A DNA stretch of 64,000 nucleotides, from NCBI GenBank assembly GCA_963682055.1, contig OY821743.1, positions 37,165,459-37,229,458 on the forward strand, read 5' to 3'. How positions within the stretch are numbered: the first letter of the stretch is position 1; each line of letters opens with the position of its first letter. The translations under genes were made by a program, and so were the position numbers. The notes beneath the pieces are model-generated. The model made no database searches and had not been told where the DNA came from. It saw only the letters and a program-made list of their open reading frames with translations. The DNA comes from Primula veris (taxonomy: Eukaryota; Streptophyta; Magnoliopsida; Ericales; Primulaceae). Shown one piece after another: positions 23,829 to 38,157 of this stretch.

Positions 23829-24110
23829 ATGTACAATGGGCCATAAATCTAAGAAATAAAATGATAATTCAAAATATCAATTAAATCGTGTGCTATATGC
23901 CACAAAATCATCCGAAAAATGGTATCAACGAAAAACGGTAAAAAACGTGTATTATAATATATAAATCTAAGAAATAAAATGACAATGTTAAATATCAATA
24001 AAAGCGTGTGCTATAGATCACAAAATAATGAAAAAAAGCGTCAAAACCAAAAAATGGTAAAACCGTGTAATATAAGCCATAAATAAAAGAAATAAAATGA
24101 CATTCTAAAA
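23829..24110. repeat. Divergent satellite block lacking its first unit
   Basis: An ordinary monomer (GAATAACGG) passes directly into the CATGTACAATGGGCC part of the divergent block, and the short GTTATGCC unit found in the other five blocks is absent. This looks like a recombination junction within the array. Confidence 0.75.
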
Positions 24111-27100
24111 TCTCAATAAAAGCGTGAGTTATAGGCCACAAAATCATGCAAAAATGGGCAGAAACGAAGAACAGTAAAAATCGTGTATAATAAGCCATAT
24201 ATCCAAGAAATAAAATGACAATCTAAAATCTCAATAAAATCGTGAGTTATAGGCCACAAAATCATGCAAAAATGGGCAAAAACGAAGAACGGTTAAAATC
24301 GTGTACAATAAGCCATAAATCCAAGAAATAAAATGACAATCTAAAATCTCAATAAAAGCGTGAGTTATAGGCCACCAAATCATGCAAAAATGGGCAGAAA
24401 CGAAGAACGATAAAAATCGTGTACAACAAGCCATAAATCCAAGAAATAAAATGACAATCTAAAAATCTCAATAAAAGCGTGAGTTATATGCCACAAAATC
24501 ATGCAAAAATGGGCAGAAACGAAGAACGGTAAAAATCGTGTACAATAAGCCATAAATCCAATAAATAAAATGACAATCTAAAATCTCAATAAAAGCGTGA
24601 GTTATAGGCCACAAAATCATGCAAAAATGGGCAGAAACGAAGAACGGTAAAAATCGTGTACAATAAGCCATAAAAACAAGAAATAAAATGACAATCTAAA
24701 ATCTCAATAAAAGCGTGAGTTATAGGACACAAAATCATGCAAAAATGGGCAGAAACGAAGAACGGTAAAAATGGTGTACAATAAGCCATAAATCCAAGAA
24801 ATAAATTGACAATCTAAAATCTTAATAAAAACGTGAGTTATATGCCATAAAATCATGCAAAAATGGGCAGAAACGAAGAACGGAAAAAATCGTGTACAAT
24901 AAGCCATAAATCCAAGAAATAAAATGACAATCTAAAATATCAATAAAAGCGTGAGTTATATGCCAGAAAATCATGCAAAAATGGACAGAAACGAAGAACG
25001 GTAAAAATCGTGTACAATAAGCCATAAATCCAAGAAATAAAATGACAATCTAAAATCTCAATAAAAGCGTGAGTTATAATAGGCCACAAAATCATGCAAA
25101 AATGGGCAGAAACGAATAACGGTAAAAATCGTGTTCAATAAACCATAAATCCAAGAAATAAATTGACAATCTAAAATCTCAATAAAAGCGTGAGTTATAT
25201 GCCATAAAATCATGCAAAAATGGGCAGAAACGAAGAACTATAAAAATCTTGTACAATAAGCCATAAATCCAAGAAATAAAATGACAATCTAAAATCTCAA
25301 TAAAAGCGTGAGTTATATGCCACAAAATCATGCAAAAATGGGCAGAAACGAAGAACGGTAAAAATCGTGTACAATAAGCCATAAATCCAAGAAATAAAAT
25401 GACAATCTAAAATCTCAATAAAAGCGTGAGTTATAGGCCACAAAATCATGCAAAAATGGGCAGAAACGAAGAACGGTAAAAATCGTGTACAATAAGCCAT
25501 AAATCACAGAAATAAAATGACAATCTAAAATCTCAATAAAAGCGTGAGTTATATGCCACCAAATCATGCAAAAATGGGCTGAAACGAAGAACGGTAAATA
25601 TCGTGTACAATAAGCCATAAATCCAAGAAATAAATTGACAATCTAAAATCTCAATAAAAGCGTGAGTTATAGGCCACCAAATCATGCAAAAATGGGCAGA
25701 AACGAAGAACGGTAAAAATCGTGTACAATAAGCCATAAATCCAAGAGGTAAAATGAAAATCTAAAATCTCAATAAAAGCGTGAGTTATATGCCACAAAAT
25801 CATGCAAAAATGGACAGAAACAAAGAACGGTAAAAATGGTGTACAATAAGCCATAAATCCAAGAAATAAATTGACAATCTAAAATCTCAATAAAAGCGTG
25901 AGTTATAGGCCACCAAATCATGCAAAAATGGGCAGAAACGAAGAACAGTAAAAATCGTGTACAATAAGCCATAAATACCAGAAATAAAATGACAATCTAA
26001 AATCTCAATAAAAGCGTGAGTTATAGGTCACAAAATCATGCAAAAATGGGCAGAAACGAATAACGGTAAAAATCGTGTCCAATAAGCCATAAATCTAAGA
26101 ACTAAAATGACAATTTAAAATCTCAATAAAAGCGTGAGTTATATGCCATAAAATCATGCAAAAATGAGCAGAAATGAAGAACGGTAAAATTCGTGTACAA
26201 TAAGCCATAAATCCAAGAAATAAAATGACAATCTAAAATCTCAATAAAAGCGTGAGTTATATGCCACAAAATCATGCAAAAATGGGCAGAAACGAAGAAC
26301 GGTAGAAATCGTGTACAATAAGCCATAAATCCAAGAAATAAAATGACAATCTAAAATCTCAATAAAAGCGTAAGTTATAGGCCACAAAATCATGCAAAAA
26401 TGGACAGAAACGAAGAACGGTAAATATCGTGTACAATAAGCCATAAATCCAAGAAATAAAATGACAATCTAAAATCTCAATAAAGCGTGAGTTATAATAG
26501 GCCACAAAATCATGCAAAAATGGGCAGAAACGAAGAACGGTAAAAATCGTGTACAATAAGCCATAAATCCCAGAAATAAAATGACAATCTAAAATCTCAA
26601 TAAAAGCGTGAGTTATATGCCATAAAATCATGCAAAAATGGTCAGAAACGAAGAACGGTAAAAATCGTGTACAATAAGCCATAAATCCAAGAAATAAAAT
26701 GACAATCTAAAATCTCAATAAAAGCGTGAGTTATAATAGGCCACAAAATCATGCAAAAATGGGCAGAAACGAAGAACGGTATAAATCGTGTACAATAAGC
26801 CATAAATCCAAGAAATAAAATGACAATCTAAAATCTCAATAAAAGCGTGAGTTATAGGCCACAAAATCATGCAAAAATGGGCAGAAACGAAGAACGGTAA
26901 ATATCGTGTACAATAAGCCATAAATCCAAGAAATAAAATGACAATCTAAAATCCCAATAAAAGCGTGAGTTATAATATGCCACAAAATCATGCAAAAATG
27001 GGCAGAAACGAAGAACGGTAAAAATCGTGTCTAATAAGCCATAAATCCAAGAAATAAAATGACAATCTAAAATCTCAATAAAAGCGTGAGTTATAGGCCA

Positions 27101-27638
27101 CAAAATCATGCAAAAATGGGCAGAAACGAAGAACGGTAAAAATCGTGTACAATAAGCCAAAAATCCAAGAAATAAAATGACAATCTAAAATCTCAATAAA
27201 GGCGTGAGTTATATGCCATAAAATCATGCAAAAATGGGCAGAAACGAAGAACGGTAAAAATCGTGTCCAATAAGCCATAAATCTAAGAACTAAAATGACA
27301 ATCTAAAATCTCAATAAAAGCGTGAGTTATAGGCCACAAAATCATGCAAAAATGGGCAGAAACGAAGAACGGTAATAATCGTGTACAATAAACCATAAAT
27401 CCAAGAAATAAAATGACAATCTAAAATCTCAATAAAAGCGTGAGTTATAGGCAACAAAATCATGCAAAAATGGGCAGAAACGAAGAACGGTAAAAATCGT
27501 GTACAATAAGCCATAAATCCATGAAATAAAATGACAATCTAAAATCTCAATAAAAGCGTGAGTTATAGGCCACAAAATCATACAAAAATGGGCAGAAACG
27601 AAGAACGGTAAAAATCGTGTACAATAAGTCATAAATCC

Positions 27639-30600
27639 AATAAATAAAATGATAATGTAAAATATCAATAAAAGTATGTTATGCCACAAATTCATGGAAA
27701 AATGGGCAGAAACGAAAACGGTAAAAATCATGTACAATGGGCCATAAATCTAAGAAATAAAATGATAATTCAAAATATCAATTAAATTGTGTGCTATATG
27801 CCACAAAATCATGCAAAAAATGGTATCAACGAAAAACGGTAAAAACCGTGTATTATAATATATAAATCCAAGAAATAAAATGACAATGTTAAATATCAAT
27901 AAAAACGTGTGCTATAGATCACAAAATAATGAAAAAAAGCGTCAAAACGAAAAAAAGGTAAAAACCGTGTAATATAAGCAATAAATAAAAGAAATAAAAT
28001 GACATTCTAAAATCTCAATAAAAGCGTGAGTTATAGGACACAAAATCATGTAAAAATGGGCAGAAACGAAGAACAGTAGAAATCGTGTACAATAAGCCAT
28101 AAATCTAAGAAATAAAATGACAATCTAAAATCTCAATAAAAGCGTGAGTTATATGCCACAAAATCATGCAAAAATGGACAGAAACGAAGAACGGTAAAAA
28201 TGGTGTACAATAAGCCATAAATCGAAGAAATAAAATGACAATCTAAAATCTCAATAAAAGCGTGAGTTATATGCCACAAAATCATGCAAAAATGGGCAGA
28301 AACGAAGAACGGTAGAAATCGTGTACAATAAGCCATAAATCCAAGAAATAAAATGACAATCTAAAATCTCAATAAAAGCGTGAGTTATAGGCCACAAAAT
28401 CATGCAAAAATGGACAGAAACGAAGAACGGTAAATATCGTGTACAATAAGCCATAAATCCAAGAAATAAAATGACAATCTAAAATCTCAATAAAAGCGTG
28501 AGTTATAATAGGCCACAAAATCATGCAAAAATGGGCAGAAACGAATAACGGTAAAAATCGTGTCCAATAAGCCATAAATCTAAGAACTAAAATGACAATC
28601 TAAAATCTCAATAAAAACGTGAGTTATAATAGGCCACAAAATCATGCAAAAATGGGCAGAAACGAAGAACGGTAAAAATCGTGTACAATAAGCCATAAAT
28701 CCAAGAAATAAAATGACAATCTAAAATCTCAATAAAGGCGTGAGTTATATGCCATAAAATCATGCAAAAATGGGCAGAAACGAAGAACAGTATAAATCGT
28801 GTACAATAAGCCATAAATCCAAGAAATAAAATGACAATCTAAAATCTCAATAAAAGCGTGAGTTGGCCACAAAATCATGCAAAAATGGGCAGAAACGAAT
28901 AACGGTAAAAATCGTGTCCAATAAGCCATAAATCTAAGAAGTAAAATGACAATCTAAAATCTCAATAAAAGCGTGAGTTATAGGCCACAAAATCATGCAA
29001 AAATGGGCAGAAACGAAGAACGGTAAAAATCGTGTACAATAAGCCATAAATCCAAGAAATAAAATGACAATCTAAAATCTCAATAAAAGCGTGAGTTATA
29101 GGCCACAAAAATATGCAAAAATGGACAGAAACGAAGAACGGTAAATATCGTCTACAATAAGCCATAAATCCAAGAAATAAAATGACAATCTATAATCTCA
29201 ATAAAAGCGTGAGTTATAGGCCACAAAATCATGCAAAAATAGGCAGAAACGAAGAACGGTAAAAATTGTGTACAATAAGCCATAAATCCGAGAAATAAAA
29301 CGACAATCTAAAATCAAAATAAAAGCGTGAGTTATAGGCCACAAAAATATGCAAAAATAGGCAGAAACGAAGAACGGTAAAAATCGTGTACAATAAGCCA
29401 TAAATCCAAGAAATAAAATGACAATTTAAAATCTCAATAAAAGCGTGAGTTGGCCACAAAATCATGCAAAAATGGGCAGAAACGAAGAAATGTAAAAATC
29501 GTGTACAATAAGCCAATAAATCCAAGAAATAAAATGACAATCTAAAATCTCAATAAAAGCATGAGTTATATGCCACAAAATCATGCAAAAATGGGCAGAA
29601 ACGAAGAACGGTAGAAATCGTGTACAATAAGCCATAAATCCAAGAAATAAAATGACAATCTAAAATCTCAATAAAAGCGTGAGTTATAGGCCACAAAAAT
29701 ATGCAAAAATGGACAGAAACGAAGAACGGTAAATATCGTCTACAATAAGCCATAAATCCAAGAAATAAAATGACAATCTATAATCTCAATAAAAGCGTGA
29801 GTTATAGGCCACAAAATCATGCAAAAATAGGCAGAAACGAAGAACGGTAAAAATTGTGTACAATAAGCCATAAATCCGAGAAATAAAACGACAATCTAAA
29901 ATCAAAATAAAAGCGTGAGTTATAGGCCACAAAAATATGCAAAAATAGGCAGAAACGAAGAACGGTAAAAATCGTGTACAATAAGCCATAAATCCAAGAA
30001 ATAAAATGACAATTTAAAATCTCAATAAAAGCGTGAGTTGGCCACAAAATCATGCAAAAATGGGCAGAAACGAAGAAATGTAAAAATCATGTACAATAAG
30101 CCATAAATCCAAGAAATAAAATGACAATCTAAAATCTCAATAAAAGCATGAGTTATATGCCACAAAATCATGCAAAAATGGGCAGAAACGAAGAACGGTA
30201 GAAATCGTGTACAATAAGCCATAAATCCAAGAAATAAAATGACAATCTAAAATCTCAATAAAAGCGTGAGTTATAGGCCACAAAATCATGCAAAAATGGA
30301 CAGAAACGAAGAACGGTAAATATCCTGTACAATAAGCCATAAATCCAAGAAATAAAATGACAATATAAAATCTCAATAAAAGCGTGAGTTATAATAGGCC
30401 ACAAAATCATGCAAAAATGGACAGAAACGAAGTACGGTAAATATCGTGTACAATAAGCCATAAATCCAAGAAATAAAAGGACAATCTAAAATCTCAATAA
30501 AAGCGTGAGTTATAGGCCACCAAATCATGCAAAAATGGGCAGAAACGAAGAACGGTAAATATCGTGTACAATAAGCCATAAATCCAAGAAATAAATTGAC

Positions 30601-33189
30601 AATCTAAAATCTCAATAAAAGCGTGAGTTATAGGCCACCAAATCATGCAAAAATGGGCAGAAACGAAGAACAGTAAAAATCGTGTACAATAAGCCATAAA
30701 TTCAAGAAATAAAATGACAATCTAAAATCTCAATAAAATCGTGAGTTATAGGCCACAAAATCATGCAAAAATGGGCAGAAACGAAAAACGGTAAAAATCG
30801 TGTACAATAAGCCATAAATCTAAGAAATAAAATGACAATCTAAAATCTCAAATAAAGCGTGCGTTATATGCCACAAAATCATGCAAAAATGGACAGAAAC
30901 GAAGAACGGTAAAAATGGTGTACAATAAGCCATAAATACAAGAAATAAAATGACAATCTAAAATCTCAATAAAAGCGTGAGTTATATGCCACAAAATCAT
31001 GCAAAAATGGGCAGAAACGAAGAACGGTAGAAATCGTGTACAATAAGCCATAAATCCAAGAAATAAAATGACAATTTAAAATCTCAATAAAAGCGTGAGT
31101 TATAGGCCACAAAATCATGCAAAAATGGACAGAAACGAAGAACGGTAAATATCGTGTACAATAAGCCATAAATCCAAGAAATAAAATGACAATCTAAAAT
31201 CTCAATAAAAGCATGAGTTATATGCCACAAAATCATGCAAAAATTGGCAGAAACGAAGAACGGTAAAAATCGTGTACAATAAGCCATAAATCCAAGAAAT
31301 AAAATCACAATCTAAAATCTCAATAAAAGCGTGAGTTATATGCCACAAAATCATGCAAAAATGGGCAGAAACGAAGAACGGTAGAAATCGTGTACAAAAT
31401 AAGCCATAAATCCAAGAAATAAAATGACAATCTAAAATCTCAATAAATGCGTGAGTTATAATAGGCCACAAAATCATGCAAAAATGGGCAGAAACGAATA
31501 ACGGTAAAAATCTGGTCCAATAAGCCATAAATCTAAGAACTAAAATGACAATCTAAAATCTCAATAAAAGCGTGAGTTATATGCCTTAAAATCATGCAAA
31601 AATGGGCAGAAACGAAGAACGGTATAAATCGTGTACAATAAGCCATAAATCCAAGAAATAAAATGACAATCTAAAATCTCAATAAAAGCGTGAGTTATAT
31701 GCCTTAAAATCATGCAAAAATGGGCAGAAACAAAGAACGGTATAAATCGTGTACAATAAGCCATAAATCCAAGAAATAAAATGACAATCTAAAATCTCAA
31801 TAAAAGCGTGAGTTATAGGCCACCAAATCATGCAAAAATGGGCAGAAACGAAGAACGATAAAAATCATGTACAACAAGCCATAAATGCAAGAAATAAAAA
31901 GACAATCTAAAAATCTCAATAAAAGCGTGAGTTATATGCCACAAAATCATGCAAAAATGGGCAGAAACGAAGAACGGTAAAAATCATGTACAATAAGCCA
32001 TAAATCCAAGAAATAAAATGACAATCTAAAATCTCAATAAAAGCGTGAGTTATATGCCACAAAATCATGCAAAAATGGGCAGAAACGAAGAACGGTAGAA
32101 ATCGTGTACAAAATAAGCCATAAATCCAAGAAATAAAATGACAATCTAAAATCTCAATAAAAGCGTGAGTTATAATAGGCCACAAAATCATGCAAAAATG
32201 GGCAGAAACGAAGAAATGTAAAAATCGTGTACAATAAGCCATAAATCCAAGAAATAAAATGACAATCTAAAATCTCAATAAAAGCATGAGTTATATGCCA
32301 CAAAATCATGCAAAAATGGGCAGAAACGAAGAACGGTAGAAATCGTGTACAATAAGCCATAAATCCAAGAAATAAAATGACAATCTAAAATCTCAATAAA
32401 AGCGTGAGTTATATGCCACAAAATCATGCAAAAATGGACAGAAACGAAGAACGGTAAATATCCTGTACAATAAGCCATAAATCCAAGAAATAAAATGACA
32501 ATATAAAATCTCAATAAAAGCGTGAGTTATAATAGGCCACAAAATCATGCAAAAATGGACAGAAACGAAGTACGGTAAATATCGTGTTCAATAAGCCATA
32601 AATCTAAGAAATAAAATGACAATCTAAAATCTCAATAAAAGCGTGAGTTATAGGCCACAAAATCATGCAAAAATGGGCAGAAACGAAGAACGGTAAAAAT
32701 CGTGTACAATAAGCCATATATCCAAGAAATAAAATGACAATCTAAAATCTCAATAAAATCGTGAGTGGCCACAAAATCATGCAAAAATGGGCAAAAACGA
32801 AGAACCGTTAAAATCGTGTACAATAAGCCATAAATCCAAGAAATAAAATGACAATCTAAAATCTCAATAAAAGCGTGAGTTATAGGCCACAAAATCATGC
32901 AAAAATGGGCAGAAACGAAGAACGGTAATAATCGTGTACAATAAACCATAAATCCAAGAAATAAAATGACAATCTAAAATCTCAATAAAAGCGTGAGTTA
33001 TAGGCCACAAAATCATGCAAAAATGGGCAGAAACGAAGAACGGTAAAAATCGTGTACAATAAGCCATAAATCCATGAAATAAAATGACAATCTAAAATCT
33101 CAATAAAAGCGTGAGTTATAGGCCACAAAATCATACAAAAATGGGCAGAAACGAAGAACGGTAAAAATCGTGTACAATAAGTCATAAAT
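27639..33189. repeat. Higher-order repeat unit A of the satellite (about 5.55 kb)
   Basis: This unit runs from one divergent block to the next. It has the same order of variant monomers as units B and C but is about 584 bp longer, because a five-monomer segment is present twice in tandem: variants at about 28962 and 29198 recur at about 29550 and 29786, 588 bp apart. Confidence 0.8.
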
Positions 33190-36100
33190 CCAATAAATAA
33201 AATGATAATGTAAAATATCAATAAAAGTATGTTATGCCACAAATTCATGGAAAAATGGGCAGAAACGAAAACGGTAAAAATCATGTACAATGGGCCATAA
33301 ATCTAAGAAATAAAATGATAATTCAAAATATCAATTAAATTGTGTGCTATATGCCACAAAATCATGCAAAAAATGGTATCAACGAAAAACGGTAAAAACC
33401 GTGTATTATAATATATAAATCCAAGAAATAAAATGACAATGTTAAATATCAATAAAAGCGTGTGCTATAGATCACAAAATAATGAAAAAAAGCGTCAAAA
33501 CGAAAAAAAGGTAAAAACCGTGTAATATAAGCAATAAATAAAAGAAATAAAATGACATTCTAAAATCTCAATAAAAGCGTGAGTTATAGGACACAAAATC
33601 ATGTAAAAATGGGCAGAAACGAAGAACAGTAGAAATCGTGTACAATAAGCCATAAATCTAAGAAATAAAATGACAATCTAAAATCTCAATAAAAGCGTGA
33701 GTTATATGCCACAAAATCATGCAAAAATGGACAGAAACGAAGAACGGTAAAAATGGTGTACAATAAGCCATAAATCCAAGAAATAAAATGACAATCTAAA
33801 ATCTCAATAAAAGCGTGAGTTATATGCCACAAAATCATGCAAAAATGGGCAGAAACGAAGAACGGTAGAAATCGTGTACAATAAGCCATAAATCCAAGAA
33901 ATAAAATGACAATCTAAAATCTCAATAAAAGCGTGAGTTATAGGCCACAAAATCATGCAAAAATGGACAGAAACGAAGAACGGTAAATATCGTGTACAAT
34001 AAGCCATAAATCCAAGAAATAAAATGACAATCTAAAATCTCAATAAAAGCGTGAGTTATAATAGGCCACAAAATCATGCAAAAATGGGCAGAAACGAATA
34101 ACGGTAAAAATCGTGTCCAATAAGCCATAAATCTAAGAACTAAAATGACAATCTAAAATCTCAATAAAAACGTGAGTTATAGGCCACAAAATCATGCAAA
34201 AATGGGCAGAAACGAAGAACGGTAAAAATCGTGTACAATAAGCCATAAATCCAAGAAATAAAATGACAATCTAAAACTCAATAAAGGCGTGAGTTATATG
34301 CCATAAAATCATGCAAAAATGGGCAGAAACGAAGAACGGTATAAATCGTGTACAATAAGCCATAAATCCAAGAAATAAAATGACAATCTAAAATCTCAAT
34401 AAAAGCGTGAGTTGGCCACAAAATCATGCAAAAATGGGCAGAAACGAATAACGGTAAAAATCGTGTCCAATAAGCCATAAATCTAAGAAGTAAAATGACA
34501 ATCTAAAATCTCAATAAAAGCGTGAGTTATAGGCCACAAAATCATGCAAAAATGGGCAGAAACGAAGAACGGTAAAAATCGTGTACAATAAGCCATAAAT
34601 CCAAGAAATAAAATGACAATCTAAAATATCAATAAAAGCGTGAGTTATAGGCCACAAAAATATGCAAAAATGGACAGAAACGAAGAACGGTAAATATCGT
34701 CTACAATAAGCCATAAATCCAAGAAATAAAATGACAATCTATAATCTCAATAAAAGCGTGAGTTATAGGCCACAAAATCATGCAAAAATAGGCAGAAACG
34801 AAGAACGGTAAAAATTGTGTACAATAAGCCATAAATCCGAGAAATAAAACGACAATCTAAAATCTCAATAAAAGCGTGAGTTATAGGCCACAAAAATATG
34901 CAAAAATAGGCAGAAACGAAGAACGGTAAAAATCGTGTACAATAAGCCATAAATCCAAGAAATAAAAATGACAATCTAAAATCTCAATAAAAGCGTGAGT
35001 TATAATAGGCCACAAAATCATGCAAAAATGGGCAGAAACGAAGAAATGTAAAAATCGTGTACAATAAGCCATAAATCCAAGAAATAAAATGTAAATCTAA
35101 AATCTCAATAAAAGCATGAGTTATATGCCACAAAATCATGCAAAAATGGGCAGAAACGAAGAACGGTAGAAATCGTGTACAATAAGCCATAAATCCAAGA
35201 AATAAAATGACAATCTAAAATCTCAATAAAAGCGTGAGTTATATGCCACAAAATCATGCAAAAATGGACAGAAACGAAGAACGGTAAATATCCTGTACAA
35301 TAAGCCATAAATCCAAGAAATAAAATGACAATATAAAATCTCAATAAAAGCGTGAGTTATAATAGGCCACAAAATCATGCAAAAATGGACAGAAACGAAG
35401 TACGGTAAATATCGTGTACAATAAGCCATAAATCTAAGAAATAAAATGACAATCTAAAATCTCAATAAAAGCGTGAGTTATAGGCCACCAAATCATGCAA
35501 AAATGGGCAGAAACGAAGAACGGTAAATATCGTGTACAATAAGCCATAAATCCAAGAAATAAATTGACAATCTAAAATCTCAATAAAAGCGTGAGTTATA
35601 GGCCACCAAATCATGCAAAAATGGGCAGAAACGAAGAACAGTAAAAATCGTGTACAATAAGCCATAAATTCAAGAAATAAAATGACAATCTAAAATCTCA
35701 ATAAAATCGTGAGTTATAGGCCACAAAATCATGCAAAAATGGGCAGAAACGAAAAACGGTAAAAATCGTGTACAATAAGCCATAAATCTAAGAAATAAAA
35801 TGACAATCTAAAATCTCAAATAAAGCGTGCGTTATATGCCACAAAATCATGCAAAAATGGACAGAAACGAAGAACGGTAAAAATGGTGTACAATAAGCCA
35901 TAAATACAAGAAATAAAATGACAATCTAAAATCTCAATAAAAGCGTGAGTTATATGCCACAAAATCATGCAAAAATGGGCAGAAACGAAGAACGGTAGAA
36001 ATCGTGTACAATAAGCCATAAATCCAAGAAATAAAATGACAATTTAAAATCTCAATAAAAGCGTGAGTTATAGGCCACAAAATCATGCAAAAATGGACAG

Positions 36101-38157
36101 AAACGAAGAACGGTAAATATCGTGTACAATAAGCCATAAATGCAAGAAATAAAAAGACAATCTAAAAATCTCAATAAAAGCGTGAGTTATATGCCACAAA
36201 ATCATGCAAAAATGGGCAGAAACGAAGAACGGTAAAAATCGTGTACAATAAGCCATAAATCCAAGAAATAAAATCACAATCTAAAATCTCAATAAAAGCG
36301 TGAGTTATATGCCACAAAATCATGCAAAAATGGGCAGAAACGAAGAACGGTAGAAATCGTGTACAAAATAAGCCATAAATCCAAGAAATAAAATGACAAT
36401 CTAAAATCTCAATAAATGCGTGAGTTATAATAGGCCACAAAATCATGCAAAAATGGGCAGAAACGAATAACGGTAAAAATCTGGTCCAATAAGCCATAAA
36501 TCTAAGAACTAAAATGACAATCTAAAATCTCAATAAAAGCGTGAGTTATATGCCTTAAAATCATGCAAAAATGGGCAGAAACGAAGAACGGTATAAATCG
36601 TGTACAATAAGCCATAAATCCAAGAAATAAAATGACAATCTAAAATCTCAATAAAAGCGTGAGTTATATGCCTTAAAATCATGCAAAAATGGGCAGAGAC
36701 AAAGAACGGTATAAATCGTGTACAATAAGCCATAAATCCAAGAAATAAAATGACAATCTAAAATCTCAATAAAAGCGTGAGTTATAGGCCACCAAATCAT
36801 GCAAAAATGGGCAGAAACGAAGAACGATAAAAATCATGTACAACAAGCCATAAATGCAAGAAATAAAAAGACAATCTAAAAATCTCAATAAAAGCGTGAG
36901 TTATATGCCACAAAATCATGCAAAAATGGGCAGAAACGAAGAACGGTAAAAATCATGTACAATAAGCCATAAATCCAAGAAATAAAATCACAATCTAAAA
37001 TCTCAATAAAAGCGTGAGTTATATGCCACAAAATCATGCAAAAATGGGCAGAAACGAAGAACGGTAGAAATCGTGTACAAAATAAGCCATAAATCCAAGA
37101 AATAAAATGACAATCTAAAATCTCAATAAAAGCGTGAGTTATAATAGGCCACAAAATCATGCAAAAATGGGCAGAAACGAAGAAATGTAAAAATCGTGTA
37201 CAATAAGCCATAAATCCAAGAAATAAAATGACAATCTAAAATCTCAATAAAAGCATGAGTTATATGCCACAAAATCATGCAAAAATGGGCAGAAACGAAG
37301 AACGGTAGAAATCGTGTACAATAAGCCATAAATCCAAGAAATAAAATGACAATCTAAAATCTCAATAAAAGCGTGAGTTATATGCCACAAAATCATGCAA
37401 AAATGGACAGAAACGAAGAACGGTAAATATCCTGTACAATAAGCCATAAATCCAAGAAATAAAATGACAATATAAAATCTCAATAAAAGCGTGAGTTATA
37501 ATAGGCCACAAAATCATGCAAAAATGGACAGAAACGAAGTACGGTAAATATCGTGTTCAATAAGCCATAAATCTAAGAAATAAAATGACAATCTAAAATC
37601 TCAATAAAAGCGTGAGTTATAGGCCACAAAATCATGCAAAAATGGGCAGAAACGAAGAACGGTAAAAATCGTGTACAATAAGCCATATATCCAAGAAATA
37701 AAATGACAATCTAAAATCTCAATAAAATCGTGAGTGGCCACAAAATCATGCAAAAATGGGCAAAAACGAAGAACCGTTAAAATCGTGTACAATAAGCCAT
37801 AAATCCAAGAAATAAAATGACAATCTAAAATCTCAATAAAAGCGTGAGTTATAGGCCACAAAATCATGCAAAAATGGGCAGAAACGAAGAACGGTAATAA
37901 TCGTGTACAATAAACCATAAATCCAAGAAATAAAATGACAATCTAAAATCTCAATAAAAGCGTGAGTTATAGGCCACAAAATCATGCAAAAATGGGCAGA
38001 AACGAAGAACGGTAAAAATCGTGTACAATAAGCCATAAATCCATGAAATAAAATGACAATCTAAAATCTCAATAAAAGCGTGAGTTATAGGCCACAAAAT
38101 CATACAAAAATGGGCAGAAACGAAGAACGGTAAAAATCGTGTACAATAAGTCATAAA
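33190..38157. repeat. Higher-order repeat unit B of the satellite (4,969 bp)
   Basis: Diagnostic variants in this unit recur 4,969 bp downstream in unit C again and again, for example 33686 to 38655, 34278 to 39247, 34747 to 39716, 35462 to 40431 and 35934 to 40903. This equals 42 monomers. Only occasional single-base differences were seen between the copies, such as AATAAGCC against AATAATCC near 38970. Confidence 0.85.
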
